Source of the DNA: Seinonella peptonophila | GTDB taxonomy: Bacteria; Bacillota; Bacilli; Thermoactinomycetales; Thermoactinomycetaceae | Direction: 5' to 3' | NCBI RefSeq assembly: GCF_900129355.1 | Contig: NZ_FQVL01000001.1 | Span: 434,001 to 498,000 of the forward strand | DNA length: 64,000 bases | In this document: positions 35,425-44,396 of the stretch, piece after piece | Position numbering within the stretch: the first letter of the stretch is position 1 | Layout of the letters: every line of letters starts with the position of its first letter | Position numbers and translations under genes: made by a program | The notes under the pieces: generated by a model | What the model was told of the DNA's origin: nothing | The model's input: only the letters and a program-made list of their open reading frames with translations | The model's database searches: none

Positions 35425-36156
35425 TTACTCGCTTCTTTCTTTATGACCAATGTGCAAAGCTGCAATTCCCTTAAACAATGGAAAAACATCAACATGAGCA
35501 AAGCCAATCTCATCAACCATTTGCTGTTCTAATTCACGATAATCTGGGAACAATCGAAGAGATTCAGGCAACCATTTATATTGTTCATAGCTATTCGCAA
35601 ATAGCTTCCCAAGCCAAGGTAATATTTGTTGAAAATACAAGTAGTAACATCGACGAAATAGAGGAGAGATCGGCTTAGAAAGTTCTAATGATACAACTTT
35701 ACCACCTGGCTTCACAACGCGCTTCATCTCATGAAGAACTTGCAAATGATCAGGCACATTGCGTAAAGCAAAGCCAATTGTTACAAAATCAAAACTATCA
35801 TCAACAAATGGAAGATGCATTGCATTTCCTTCGACGAGTTGAATCTGCTCTGAAAGTCCTAATTGTTGAATCTTTTGTTGTCCCACTGACAACATATTCT
35901 TACTAAAATCAAGGCCAACTACTCTACCAGTTTTTGAAGTTTGTGCAATCGATATTGCCCAGTCACACGTTCCACAACAAACATCAAGTGCCGAGTGACC
36001 CATTTGAACATCCATTTTTCGCATAGCAAATTTCCGCCAACGCTTATGTTGCCTAAAGCTAAGCAATGTATTCATTCGGTCATATCGATCAGCTATTGAC
36101 TCGAATACTTCGTGAACATATTCTTCTTTGGTAGTCTTTGACGTTTGAGTAGGCAT
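35425..36156 (-). CDS. menG: Demethylmenaquinone methyltransferase
   Basis: UbiE/MenG SAM methyltransferase that puts the final methyl on demethylmenaquinone. It is shared by the classical and futalosine routes. 243 residues from ATG 36156, behind GGAGGG with a 10-base spacing; a longer frame to 36195 would overlap hepS. Motifs: VFESIADRYDRMN, ALDVCCGTCDWA (SAM), GLDFSKNML, DSFDFVTIGFALRNV and YYLYFQQILP. Confidence 0.94.
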   Translation of the reverse strand: MPTQTSKTTKEEYVHEVFESIADRYDRMNTLLSFRQHKRWRKFAMRKMDVQMGHSALDVCCGTCDWAISIAQTSKTGRVVGLDFSKNMLSVGQQKIQQLGLSEQIQLVEGNAMHLPFVDDSFDFVTIGFALRNVPDHLQVLHEMKRVVKPGGKVVSLELSKPISPLFRRCYYLYFQQILPWLGKLFANSYEQYKWLPESLRLFPDYRELEQQMVDEIGFAHVDVFPLFKGIAALHIGHKERSE

Positions 36157-36173
36157 CTCATCTTTTCCCTCCG

Positions 36174-36905
36174 TCATAAATGTTGATTCACCCAAGGAGA
36201 GAGCTCATCAAAGAGGCTTTTTAATTCAGCAATTGCAGAATCATGTTCATGCTCAATTTTGTGAAATGCTGCTATCCACTTTTGGCAAACCAGCTTTCGT
36301 AACGAATCACTTATTTCCATATACCAATCTGGACGACTATAGAGGAAATAAACTAAAAGCAATGGTGGAATCACTTCATCCCAATTGTAGGAGAATATCT
36401 CCTTAACATGAAAAAAGTCGGCTAATGCCGCAAATAAACCGCTTGTAAATTTAATCAAATCATCATAAGATCCATGCGGCAAACGATTTTCACGAAGCAT
36501 ACTAAGGTGAAGATTTAATCGTGATTTATTGATTTCACCGACTCGATCACTAAAAAATGCAATCGCCTTTAACTCACCATGCAACGAGAAAAGTCGATAA
36601 TACCGACTGCTATAATAATCACCTGCCAAGACTAGCAATTGCCGTGAGGCTGTATGGGCAGATGACGAATCTGAATGAACCGGAATTTGATCATGTACCT
36701 CAAGTCCCATTTGCAATAATGTAACCCCAATTGCAAATCTCTTTTTGCGTTCGATATCTATATCACAAGAATCTAATAATAACTGTATGACTTTCGTAAA
36801 AAACAATGGTATATTGGCTTCGCCAATCATTGATTCTACAAGAGGTTCTGTTGCATGTGATTTCAGTTCCTCTATCCATTTTTGATCTGATGTATGAACA
36901 GACAT
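36174..36905 (-). CDS. hepS: Heptaprenyl diphosphate synthase component I
   Basis: Non-catalytic partner of HepT that sets chain length. 243 residues, all-helical, lacking DDxxD motifs, as expected for HepS: MGLEVHDQIP, RQLLVLAGDYYSSRYYRLF and LFAALADFF. Start uncertain among ATGs at 36914 and 36905, both close to GGGGTG. Directly upstream of menG. Confidence 0.88.
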   Translation of the reverse strand: MSVHTSDQKWIEELKSHATEPLVESMIGEANIPLFFTKVIQLLLDSCDIDIERKKRFAIGVTLLQMGLEVHDQIPVHSDSSSAHTASRQLLVLAGDYYSSRYYRLFSLHGELKAIAFFSDRVGEINKSRLNLHLSMLRENRLPHGSYDDLIKFTSGLFAALADFFHVKEIFSYNWDEVIPPLLLVYFLYSRPDWYMEISDSLRKLVCQKWIAAFHKIEHEHDSAIAELKSLFDELSPWVNQHL

Positions 36906-36968
36906 TATAATCATGTCACCCCAAAAAACCACCCATGATCAAGTAAGTATAGCATAAGCAAATGACCC

Positions 36969-37460
36969 CTATTGTGCGGTCATTGGTAACCATGTGAACA
37001 TTTTTTGTAGATACTCCTTACTTGATAGATGGTTAATATTTTCCATCATTGGGTCTTGTCTTAATTGTGTACGATGTGCAATTAAACGAAAAGAATCGAT
37101 AGGTTTCTTCATATAAATTTTCAATTGAATTGTTTCTACTTTAGAAAAGGTTCGAAATAGATTTTTCAATAATACAAAACAGTTTTGATAAAGTTCTATC
37201 TCTGAAATCTTTACAATTGGTGAAGCAGTAAAAAAAAGTGTTTCCCCTCGCCAATCCACCTCTTGCAAATTTAAATTTTCATAGTTAGAAACAAGCTCTA
37301 CAAGTGTGGCTTCACTTAATTGCGTTGGCTCTCCTGACACCATTACTTCATTTGATGACTCCTGATGTTTCACTTGAAGGATTGGAATCAGTGACAATAA
37401 TAGCACGAGCAATAGAGATAATACACCTGTTGTAAAAATCCGCTGAAAAAATCCCTGCAT
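36969..37460 (-). CDS. Membrane-anchored protein of unknown function in the mtrB-hep operon
   Basis: 163 residues from ATG 37460, behind AAAGGGTG. One N-terminal transmembrane segment (about residues 8-29), then an extracytoplasmic domain with alternating beta-type strands. No motif recognised; composition is ordinary. It stands between mtrB and hepS, where B. subtilis has no gene. It may be a menaquinone-operon accessory or just a resident hypothetical. Confidence 0.65.
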   Translation of the reverse strand: MQGFFQRIFTTGVLSLLLVLLLSLIPILQVKHQESSNEVMVSGEPTQLSEATLVELVSNYENLNLQEVDWRGETLFFTASPIVKISEIELYQNCFVLLKNLFRTFSKVETIQLKIYMKKPIDSFRLIAHRTQLRQDPMMENINHLSSKEYLQKMFTWLPMTAQ

Positions 37461-37527
37461 CAAAGTCACCCTTTCCCCGCTTTTTCTTTCATTCTATTCC
37501 TAGAAAGGGTTCTCTGATGCCAGATTT

Positions 37528-37755
37528 TCAAACGTCATTCGTTTTAATTTCTGCAAACGAGGTATAGATCGTCGCTTTACCTCTCACCTTAATTGCAGAA
37601 GTATGTTCAGTGAATTGGGCAACCATCACTTCATGCTGATCTAATTTCTCTGAGTGGTGAAACTTTGTATCCTCACCCCGTGTTAGTCCAATGACGCTCA
37701 CACCATTTTCATGTGCTTTTATCACAACAAAATCCGAACTCACATTTTTACGCAA
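37528..37755 (-). CDS. mtrB: Tryptophan-activated RNA-binding attenuation protein (TRAP)
   Basis: 75 residues, nearly the same sequence type as B. subtilis [37 protein letters not shown] and [14 protein letters not shown]. The GLTRG and HTSAIKVRG strands contain the tryptophan-pocket residues, and the KFHHSEKLD region carries the RNA-contacting Lys. Forms an 11-subunit ring that binds (G/U)AG repeats; the matching leader is at 29203-29263. In B. subtilis mtrB is co-transcribed with folE (mtrA); here tRNA-Pro and a terminator separate them. Confidence 0.97.
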   Translation of the reverse strand: MRKNVSSDFVVIKAHENGVSVIGLTRGEDTKFHHSEKLDQHEVMVAQFTEHTSAIKVRGKATIYTSFAEIKTNDV

Positions 37756-37827
37756 AAAAGCGTCCCGCCTTTCCTGATCATCTCATAAAATTTGATGAGG
37801 TATGATTGTAGTTTATCATAGTTCTAG

Positions 37828-37860
37828 AAAATAAATAAGACTCTCCCATTGGAGAGTCTT
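37828..37860 (-). terminator. Terminator after tRNA-Pro
   Basis: Minus strand AAGACTCTCC AATG GGAGAGTCTT then ATTTATTTT: 10-bp perfect stem just downstream of the tRNA. Confidence 0.85.
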
Positions 37861-37863
37861 GAT

Positions 37864-37940
37864 TGGTCGGGCTAGCCAGATTTGAACTGACGACCTCTTG
37901 CGCCCCATGCAAGCGCGCTACCAAGCTGCGCCATAGCCCG
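37864..37940 (-). tRNA. tRNA-Pro (anticodon GGG), CCA encoded
   Basis: A complete cloverleaf folds on the minus strand: acceptor CGGGCTA/TAGCCCG, D-arm GCGC/GCGC, anticodon stem CTTGC/GCAAG with loop ATGGGGC (anticodon GGG), T-arm GTCAG/CTGGC with TTCAAAT, discriminator A and genomic CCA. It reads the proline codons CCC and CCU. Confidence 0.95.
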
Positions 37941-37990
37941 TTAATACTTGAAAATTATATATCTTTCACTTGGTAGCTGTCAAGAGAATT

Positions 37991-38557
37991 TTATTGCATT
38001 TTAATAAGCTTTAAAACTTCGAATCGTATGTCCGATTCTTCTGCCATTCTGCCACGTACAGCTGTAGTTACAGTCTTAGCACCTGGCTTTTTAATTCCAC
38101 GCATTGTCATACACATATGTTCTGCATCGACAACCACCATCACACCATATGGATCTAATTTTTCCATAATTGATTCAGCAATTGTAGATGTTATTCTTTC
38201 TTGCAATTGTGGTCTTCTTGCAACTGTCTCAACAGCTCGTGCTAATTTCGAAAGACCTGTTACTCTACCACTGCGTGGAATATATGCAACATGTGCATGG
38301 CCATAAAATGGAACCAAATGATGTTCACATAGCGAAAAAAAAGGGATATCTTTGACTAGAACTAACTCTTCATGTTCCTCACTAAATACAACATCAAAGT
38401 GCTTTCGCGGATCCTCGTCCATCCCTTGAAATAATTCTTCATACATTCGCGCAACCCGTGCCGGTGTACCAATTAACCCTTCACGATCAGGATTCTCCCC
38501 AACTGCTTCTAATATCATTCGAACCGCTTGTTCGATTTTTTGTTGATCAACTCGCAT
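37991..38557 (-). CDS. folE: GTP cyclohydrolase I
   Basis: First step of folate (and pterin) synthesis. 188 residues. Zinc and catalytic ligands in [14 protein letters not shown] and [32 protein letters not shown] core. ATG 38557 matches the usual N-terminus; the frame extends further to 38590 without need. It is mtrA in B. subtilis, next to mtrB because anthranilate synthase and folate share the TRAP-controlled TrpG/PabA subunit. Confidence 0.95.
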   Translation of the reverse strand: MRVDQQKIEQAVRMILEAVGENPDREGLIGTPARVARMYEELFQGMDEDPRKHFDVVFSEEHEELVLVKDIPFFSLCEHHLVPFYGHAHVAYIPRSGRVTGLSKLARAVETVARRPQLQERITSTIAESIMEKLDPYGVMVVVDAEHMCMTMRGIKKPGAKTVTTAVRGRMAEESDIRFEVLKLIKMQ

Positions 38558-38659
38558 GGAAACCCATTCCTCCATTTTTGGCAATACCATGTTGATAAAA
38601 TATAATGCCTCAAATGCTATATTTCATATATTCTTTATATCCAACCTAATTTATCATGA

Positions 38660-38693
38660 TAAAAACAGGTCCACCAAAACGGGGACCTGTTCG
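38660..38693 (-). terminator. Terminator after hbs
   Basis: Minus strand AACAGGTCC pairs with GGACCTGTT around a 10-base loop, followed by TTTATC. Confidence 0.85.
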
Positions 38694-38730
38694 TACAGGG
38701 GGTTATGTAATCCAACGTACTGAAAGAGAA

Positions 38731-38997
38731 CTAATTATTTACTGCCGCTTTTAGTTGTTTACCAGGTTTAAACGCTGGAACTTTGCTAGCAGGAATCTCA
38801 ATCTCTTCTCCTGTTTGAGGATTACGAGCTGCACGTTCACGTACTTCAAAGTTACCAAAGCCAATCAGTTGAACTTTGTCCCCAGTTTGCAAAGCTCCTG
38901 AAATCGCCTCTAATACAGCTTCGACAGATTGAGTTGCCTCTTTCTTGGTCATGCTTGTAGCTTCTGCTACTTTCGTGATTAGTTCGGTTTTATTCAC
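38731..38997 (-). CDS. hbs: HU-type DNA-binding protein HBsu
   Basis: Nucleoid protein of 88 residues with the complete HU fold: [12 protein letters not shown] helices, the conserved [21 protein letters not shown] arm base, and [14 protein letters not shown] at the C-terminus. GTG 38997 lies 5 bases after AGGAGGTG. Position between spoIVA and folE matches B. subtilis. Confidence 0.97.
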   Translation of the reverse strand: MNKTELITKVAEATSMTKKEATQSVEAVLEAISGALQTGDKVQLIGFGNFEVRERAARNPQTGEEIEIPASKVPAFKPGKQLKAAVNN

Positions 38998-39136
38998 AAC
39001 CGCACCTCCTGTTCAACTCCGTGCAACGAACATAAGTATTGCACGCAACAAAGATATAGTAATACAGACGACCAAAGGATTCAAGTATATTCTCTTGATC
39101 TATAAAAAACAATTTTATTTTTCTACAGATTGAATC

Positions 39137-39165
39137 AAAAAAAGCACTCTTGTTAAAGAGCGCCC
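39137..39165 (-). terminator. Terminator after spoIVA
   Basis: Minus strand GCGCTCTT TAAC AAGAGTGC (one G-T pair) followed by seven T. Confidence 0.85.
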
Positions 39166-39179
39166 TAATGATTATTTCT

Positions 39180-40658
39180 TTACAAAATAATCGCTATCAG
39201 CCCACCAGAACCTTCGTTAATAATCCTCTCTAAAGTCTCTTGTAGTTTATAGCGAGCGTTCTCTGGCATCATCGATAATTTCGCTTGAATCCCTTCTCTT
39301 ACAATGGAATTGAGTGATCGACCAAATATATCCGATTCCCAAATTCTGAGCGGATCACTCTCAAAATCTCGCATCAAGTAATTGACTAACTCCTCACTCT
39401 GTCTTTCAGAACCGATAATGGGTGAAAACTCTGAATGGACATTTACTCGAACCATATGAATCGATGGAGCTGTCGCCTTTAACCGAACACCAAATCGTGA
39501 TCCTTGTTTGATTAATTCCGGTTCATCAAGTCTCATTTCTTCAATGTTTGGTGGAGCTACTCCATAGCCAGTAGTACGAACCATTTTCAATGCTTCAGCT
39601 ACTTTATCATATTCCTTCTTTGCTATACTAAATTCTTGCATGAGCTCTAGCAAATGGTCTTTCCCTTTGATCTCTACTCCAACAATTTCAGTTAAGACTT
39701 GATCATAAAGATCATCAGATGCATATAAATCAATTTCAGCAATACCTCGACCCATATCCATATCAGATAGGTTAGCCTTCTCAATAAACTCGAATTCAAC
39801 AAATTGTCCAACTACTTGATCTACATCACGTAAACGACGAATATCTTTCACAGTTTCTCTGACTGAATTCTCAAAGTGATTGCGCAGCCAATGATCCTCT
39901 TCCAGAACCATCACCCATGAAGGAAGATTTACATTTACTTCGTGAACTGGGAACTCATATAGAACCTCACGGAGAACACCTAGAATATCATCCTCGTTCA
40001 TGGTTGCTACACTCATGGCAAGCACTGGGATATCATACTTCTCTGCCAATTGTGATCGAAGTTCATGTACTGACTCACTGTGTGGATGACTTGAATTCAC
40101 CAACATGATAAACGGTTTTCCAACTTCCTTTAGCTCTTCGACGATTCGTTCTTCTGCTTCCTCATAAGCCTCACGTGGTAGATCAGCAATCGATCCATCT
40201 GTAGTCATCACGATCCCTAATGTCGAATGTTTTTGAATCACTTTACGAGTGCCGATTTCAGCTGCTTCTTGAAATGGAATCGGCTCTTCAAACCAAGGCG
40301 TATTGATCATTCGAGGACCACTTTCATCCTCATATCCTTTTGCACCCTCAATTGCATATCCTACACAATCAACCAACCGGATATTTACATTTAAACCTTC
40401 TTCCACATGTACATTGACTGCTTGATTGGGTACAAACTTAGGCTCAATTGTCGTAATAGTTCGCCCAGCACCGCTATGAGGCAGTTCATCTACTGCTCGA
40501 TTCTTCTCATGCTCGTCCGTGAGATTAGGGATAACAGCCTGTTCCATAAATCTCTTAATAAATGTTGATTTACCCGTACGAACAGCACCGACAACACCTA
40601 AGTAGATATCTCCGCCGGTACGTTCAGCAATATCTTTTAGTATATCGACTCTTTCCAT
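39180..40658 (-). CDS. spoIVA: Stage IV sporulation protein A (coat morphogenetic ATPase)
   Basis: Polymerising ATPase that forms the basement layer of the spore coat around the forespore. 492 residues, full length, with the Walker A GAVRTGKST (Lys30), the RTITTIEPKFVP switch-like segment, LVDCVGYAIEGAKGYEDE and the highly conserved C-terminal LERIINEGSGGLIAIIL. Its presence shows the organism forms endospores. Expected under sigma-E control; no promoter could be assigned by eye. Confidence 0.98.
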   Translation of the reverse strand: MERVDILKDIAERTGGDIYLGVVGAVRTGKSTFIKRFMEQAVIPNLTDEHEKNRAVDELPHSGAGRTITTIEPKFVPNQAVNVHVEEGLNVNIRLVDCVGYAIEGAKGYEDESGPRMINTPWFEEPIPFQEAAEIGTRKVIQKHSTLGIVMTTDGSIADLPREAYEEAEERIVEELKEVGKPFIMLVNSSHPHSESVHELRSQLAEKYDIPVLAMSVATMNEDDILGVLREVLYEFPVHEVNVNLPSWVMVLEEDHWLRNHFENSVRETVKDIRRLRDVDQVVGQFVEFEFIEKANLSDMDMGRGIAEIDLYASDDLYDQVLTEIVGVEIKGKDHLLELMQEFSIAKKEYDKVAEALKMVRTTGYGVAPPNIEEMRLDEPELIKQGSRFGVRLKATAPSIHMVRVNVHSEFSPIIGSERQSEELVNYLMRDFESDPLRIWESDIFGRSLNSIVREGIQAKLSMMPENARYKLQETLERIINEGSGGLIAIIL

Positions 40659-40782
40659 GCAATGCCCTCCTTCAAGTTTCCCCTTATGCTGCTAATAAAT
40701 ATATGAACCGAAACTTTTAATATGATTAAAATGAGTCAAAGAATTTTGTCTCCTCTATTCATCTATCAAGTATTTCCACTTA

Positions 40783-40822
40783 AAAACAAAAAATGGAAAC
40801 CGTGTTTATTTTGGTTTCCATT
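40783..40822 (-). terminator. Terminator after the 48-residue gene
   Basis: Minus strand AATGGAAACC pairs perfectly with GGTTTCCATT around an 11-base loop, followed by TTTTG. Confidence 0.85.
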
Positions 40823-40841
40823 AGATTCATTTCATTAAAAA

Positions 40842-40988
40842 CTATCCTTTTTGTAGACTTTTCATGACAGCAGGATCTTTCTTGCGTTGTAGTCGTATAT
40901 GGAACCCAGTAATATGAATGGATCGGGATAATCGACCTAAGATAAATGTTGCGGGAATGACTAGCAAATCAATTAAAAACTCTCGCAT
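40842..40988 (-). CDS. Small membrane-associated protein, 48 residues (unknown)
   Basis: ATG 40988 follows AGAGGA with 8-base spacing; the frame ends at TAG 40842 and a strong terminator lies 20 bases further on. The product has an amphipathic or hydrophobic first half (FLIDLLVIPATFILG) and a very basic second half ending VMKSLQKG. Lying between spoIVA and yphF, it may be a sporulation-associated small protein. Not recognised. Confidence 0.6.
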   Translation of the reverse strand: MREFLIDLLVIPATFILGRLSRSIHITGFHIRLQRKKDPAVMKSLQKG

Positions 40989-41047
40989 CAGATCATTCCT
41001 CTCTGCTTTTGATACATTGTACGTATCTTAACTCAAGAATATTCTAC

Positions 41048-41749
41048 TCAATGAACCTCTAAAAAGATGGGTTCACCTTTTTGCCATTGCATATTTGGAG
41101 AATAAGCAGGCACGAATAGAGATTCTTTCGCTAACCACAGCTTCATATCACTTCCATTTTGCGGCTGTTTCCCTGATTGTTGAACCATTCTCATTACAGA
41201 AAAACGATAATCGATATAGATATGACCCCATTTATCAATGATGAGGCTTAGCTGATTATTTGGATCGTATGGGTTCGAAAGATGAATGGAGTCAACTCCT
41301 AATTTTTTGTAATCAATTTCATAATAATCTTTTGAGATAGGCTTTCCTAATGGCCATTGTTTTTTTTCTTCATGATAAAGACGTACCTCTGTTTCTAATT
41401 TGCTTACCTGATCAGAAACTCTCATATCAAACAATCGAACCAAAGGTTTTCTCTCTACATCAACTAAAGCAAACAAATAATACCCACCTTTTTCAAATGC
41501 ACTAGGCGGAATATCGTTTAAAAAACCGCCTAATTTCCCCAGATCAACTGTGTATTTAGTCGCAAATTTCCGTTCATCTTCTTGATATCGATAAGGCAAA
41601 ACCTTATTCTGTTTCAAATATGTATCAACTGCCGCTTGGACATGATTAATGTGTTCTGGTAACTGGTTTAACTGTAATCGCTTATCTTGTGGATAGAAGC
41701 AACCAACACAAAAAAACAACAAACAAAAAATACTCAGCTTCCTCAACAT
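41048..41749 (-). CDS. yphF: Lipoprotein YphF
   Basis: 233 residues, with a signal peptide whose lipobox FCVGC gives Cys17 as the acylated residue. The mature domain has mixed alpha/beta composition without known catalytic motif. Position (spoIVA - yphF - yphE - gpsA) and length agree with B. subtilis YphF. Function unknown. Confidence 0.82.
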   Translation of the reverse strand: MLRKLSIFCLLFFCVGCFYPQDKRLQLNQLPEHINHVQAAVDTYLKQNKVLPYRYQEDERKFATKYTVDLGKLGGFLNDIPPSAFEKGGYYLFALVDVERKPLVRLFDMRVSDQVSKLETEVRLYHEEKKQWPLGKPISKDYYEIDYKKLGVDSIHLSNPYDPNNQLSLIIDKWGHIYIDYRFSVMRMVQQSGKQPQNGSDMKLWLAKESLFVPAYSPNMQWQKGEPIFLEVH

Positions 41750-41762
41750 TCTTCTTCTCTCC

Positions 41763-41924
41763 CTAAATAATTGCTTTTAGCCCAAAGAGGAAAGAGGGCA
41801 ACAATAACAATCCAGCGATAATAAATAATGTGATTCGCAACCATTTTCGTTTTTGTAATCTAGCGAGTGTGACTAAAAAGTTAATCAATATTAATAATGT
41901 TATCACAATCATTAAGTTGATCAT
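41763..41924 (-). CDS. yphE: Small two-helix membrane protein, YphE-like
   Basis: 53 residues from ATG 41924, behind GGAG with 8-base spacing. Two hydrophobic helices (about 2-20 and 30-50) joined by the basic loop ARLQKRKWLR. It sits just upstream of yphF, at the place of B. subtilis yphE, but assignment is by position and size only. Confidence 0.55.
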   Translation of the reverse strand: MINLMIVITLLILINFLVTLARLQKRKWLRITLFIIAGLLLLPSFLFGLKAII

Positions 41925-42066
41925 GTTATCAACTCCATTCTAAACAATCACAATGAATTCCATGTTCGCCTATCATAGACAGGGTCATTTGTCCAGTTCA
42001 GCCCTGTAGACAGATGCATAAGATAAACGGACAATAGCCCGACAAATGACAGGAGGCTTATATCGG

Positions 42067-42588
42067 ATGAAACCAAGACAAATGCGAAGGAAGCGGATGA
42101 ATCCTGCCGCACCTCTACTTACCCCGCCGTACAAACCTGAAAAAAAGGGGATCACATCATTACTTCCCAAAGTTAGTGCTGCTCAGGTTGTAAAAGCAAT
42201 TAACCATCTGCTTACAGTCAGAAATACAGTTAGAACGGTAAGTTCCTCGATTCAACGTATTGAAAACTTTGTAGATTCTACATGCCAACTCTTTGAAATA
42301 GCGAATAATTTTATCGATATACCAAAAGATCAAACATCAGCCCCTGCACAAAAAAAGAATCCTGGATCAAAATTACCTTTTAAAGACGAAGAAATACCTA
42401 AAATCGATCTCCCAAACAATCCACCAGCTTCAGGACTCGGTCAGATGCTAGGTCGAATCGATCCTAAAGCCTTATTAGGCATGTTAAATCGACTACTTGG
42501 CAATACACAACAAGCCGAGGCTCAAGTCAGCACATCTATATCTTCACCATCGGATTACAACCCTAATGAATACTATGATGAATACTAA
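42067..42588 (+). CDS. Protein of unknown function, basic N-terminus and proline-rich centre
   Basis: 173 residues from ATG 42067, preceded by AGGAGG at 10-base spacing (an earlier ATG at 42046 overlaps that site). Strongly basic first 15 residues with RR and KR pairs, a helical middle, a Pro/Lys-rich low-complexity linker, a short hydrophobic helix (PKALLGMLNRLLG) and an acidic Tyr-rich tail ending NEYYDEY. This layout recalls small spore-coat or DNA-associated proteins, but no family is recognised. It is the only plus-strand gene between 10 and 54 kb with good signals apart from the 13.5 kb gene. Confidence 0.6.
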   Translation: MKPRQMRRKRMNPAAPLLTPPYKPEKKGITSLLPKVSAAQVVKAINHLLTVRNTVRTVSSSIQRIENFVDSTCQLFEIANNFIDIPKDQTSAPAQKKNPGSKLPFKDEEIPKIDLPNNPPASGLGQMLGRIDPKALLGMLNRLLGNTQQAEAQVSTSISSPSDYNPNEYYDEY

Positions 42589-42591
42589 CAA

Positions 42592-42634
42592 AAAAAGGAG
42601 GGTAGATGCAAGAAGCATCACCCTCCTTTTGATC
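42592..42634. terminator. Bidirectional terminator between 42.1 kb gene and gpsA
   Basis: AAAAGGAGGGT.GATGC and GCATC.ACCCTCCTTTT form a long stem with T tracts on both strands, serving the two convergent units. Confidence 0.85.
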
Positions 42635-42738
42635 ATAATCCCTTGTCCTTCGTTTCGATGTTCAATAGCATAAATTTGACTGAAGCTATTACAAACTATG
42701 TACCAATCACGAATCTGGCAACAGGTAAACAGCCTATT

Positions 42739-43770
42739 TTAAGATTTACGAAATCCTCTGATCTCATCTAGTTCATTTGTTCGCCCACGATTCATCAATT
42801 CTGATACAGCTTGTTTTGGATGCTTCTTCTGAAATAAGATCGAATATAATTGATCAGCTATTGGCATCTCTACTTGATACTTCCTAGCAAGCGAATAAGC
42901 AGCTTGGGTTGTTTTAACTCCTTCTACTACCATGCCCATTTCTGTTAAAATCTGTTGCAATTCTTCTCCTCTCCCTAATAAATAGCCGGCTCTCCAATTA
43001 CGGCTATGTTGACTTGTACAAGTTGCGATCAAATCACCAATTCCTGCTAGTCCTACAAATGTTAATGGATCTGCGCCCAGTTGAATCCCCAATCTAGCAA
43101 TTTCAGCTAAACCACGTGTCATTAGAGCTGCTAGTGCATTATCGCCATAGTCCAGTCCTGCTGCAACACCCGAGGCCAACCCAATAATATTCTTTAAGGC
43201 TCCTCCTACTTCGACTCCGATCAGATCTGGATTTGTATACACACGAAAATAAGAATTCATCAATACACTTTGCGCTTCTTCAGCTACCTGATTTGATTCT
43301 GATGCTACTACAACCGTAGTAGGTGATCGTCGCACTACTTCTTCTGCATGACTTGGCCCTGAGATCACGGCCAATCGCTCTTTCCAATCCACACATTCTT
43401 CAATGAGTACTTCTGAGATTCGTTTATATGTCTCCAATTCAAATCCTTTAGAGGCATGTAAGATCATTGCATTCTCTTTTACATAAGGACAAACTTCCTT
43501 TGCTACAGTTCGAACAACTTGTGACGGGACAACAAACAAAATAATATCCCGATCGATAACAGCATCACGAAGTGAATGTGTTGCATGAATCGAAGCGGGT
43601 AAAATTTGATTTGGTAAATATTTTTGATTGGTATGATGTTGATCAATTTCTTCTGCTAGTTCTTTTCTGCGTGCCCATACCATCACATTACAACCATTAT
43701 CCGCCAACACAGTGGCCAACGCCGTCCCCCAGCTTCCAGCACCTAATACAGCTACTCTTTTATGTACCAC
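42739..43770 (-). CDS. gpsA: Glycerol-3-phosphate dehydrogenase [NAD(P)+]
   Basis: Reduces dihydroxyacetone phosphate to sn-glycerol 3-phosphate for phospholipids. 343 residues beginning VVHKRVAVLGAGSWGTALA at GTG 43770; the open frame continues upstream to 44001 but that part is out of frame with plsY and non-homologous. Motifs: NAD loop GAGSWGT, SGPSHAEE, the catalytic-lysine segment GALKNIIGLASG, and AGIGDLIATC. GTG overlaps the plsY stop by one base (TAGTG). Confidence 0.95.
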   Translation of the reverse strand: MVHKRVAVLGAGSWGTALATVLADNGCNVMVWARRKELAEEIDQHHTNQKYLPNQILPASIHATHSLRDAVIDRDIILFVVPSQVVRTVAKEVCPYVKENAMILHASKGFELETYKRISEVLIEECVDWKERLAVISGPSHAEEVVRRSPTTVVVASESNQVAEEAQSVLMNSYFRVYTNPDLIGVEVGGALKNIIGLASGVAAGLDYGDNALAALMTRGLAEIARLGIQLGADPLTFVGLAGIGDLIATCTSQHSRNWRAGYLLGRGEELQQILTEMGMVVEGVKTTQAAYSLARKYQVEMPIADQLYSILFQKKHPKQAVSELMNRGRTNELDEIRGFRKS

Positions 43771-44363
43771 TAAATCTTTCTTTCCTTTCCTTGGAAAAGT
43801 TGAATCATATTTTGACGATGTTGAAAAAGGGCCAATAAAACAATAAGTAGACTCATCCAAAAATAGGAAGGAGGACCGATGTGTAAAATGAAAATCATCA
43901 AAGATAGGGTTATTGTATAAAGCAACGAACCCAAAGATACATATCGAAACAAGAGGATAACTAAAATAGCAACAACTGAAGCAACTAAAGCTGCTTGCCA
44001 AGCGATCACAAAAGAGGCACCAATTGTAGTCGCAATCCCCTTACCACCACGAAAACCAAAGAAAATCGGCCAATTGTGCCCAATAATTGCCAGGATACCT
44101 CCAAGAATCGACCATGTCGGATTATCAGTCATCCAAAGCGTTAAGATGACAGCTAAAGCTCCTTTTAGTGCATCCAAAAGCAAAACGATTGTTGCGGGTC
44201 CTTTTCCCAGTACACGTAAAGTATTGGTTGCACCAGCATTTCCACTCCCGTGATCTCGAATGTCCACTTTTTTTAATTGTTTGACTAGGATATAGCTAAA
44301 ACTGATTGAACCAAGTAAATAAGAACAGAGCATAGCGATCAAGAAAAAGCTCCAATGATTCAC
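43770..44363 (-). CDS. plsY: Acyl-phosphate:glycerol-3-phosphate acyltransferase
   Basis: Integral membrane enzyme adding the first acyl chain to glycerol 3-phosphate. 197 residues, about five helices, with the three family loops GSISFSYI/DIRDHGSGNAGATNTLRVLG, HNWPIFFGFRGGKGIATT and the C-terminal LFQHRQNMIQLFQG. Directly coupled to gpsA, which supplies its substrate. Confidence 0.94.
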   Translation of the reverse strand: MNHWSFFLIAMLCSYLLGSISFSYILVKQLKKVDIRDHGSGNAGATNTLRVLGKGPATIVLLLDALKGALAVILTLWMTDNPTWSILGGILAIIGHNWPIFFGFRGGKGIATTIGASFVIAWQAALVASVVAILVILLFRYVSLGSLLYTITLSLMIFILHIGPPSYFWMSLLIVLLALFQHRQNMIQLFQGKERKI

Positions 44364-44396
44364 TGGTTCTCCCCTCTCCCTCTCTAAATTCCAGTT

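Noticed and set aside
43771-44001. N-terminal extension of gpsA
   Set aside because: Lies wholly inside plsY in another frame, and GpsA homology begins at the GTG at 43770.
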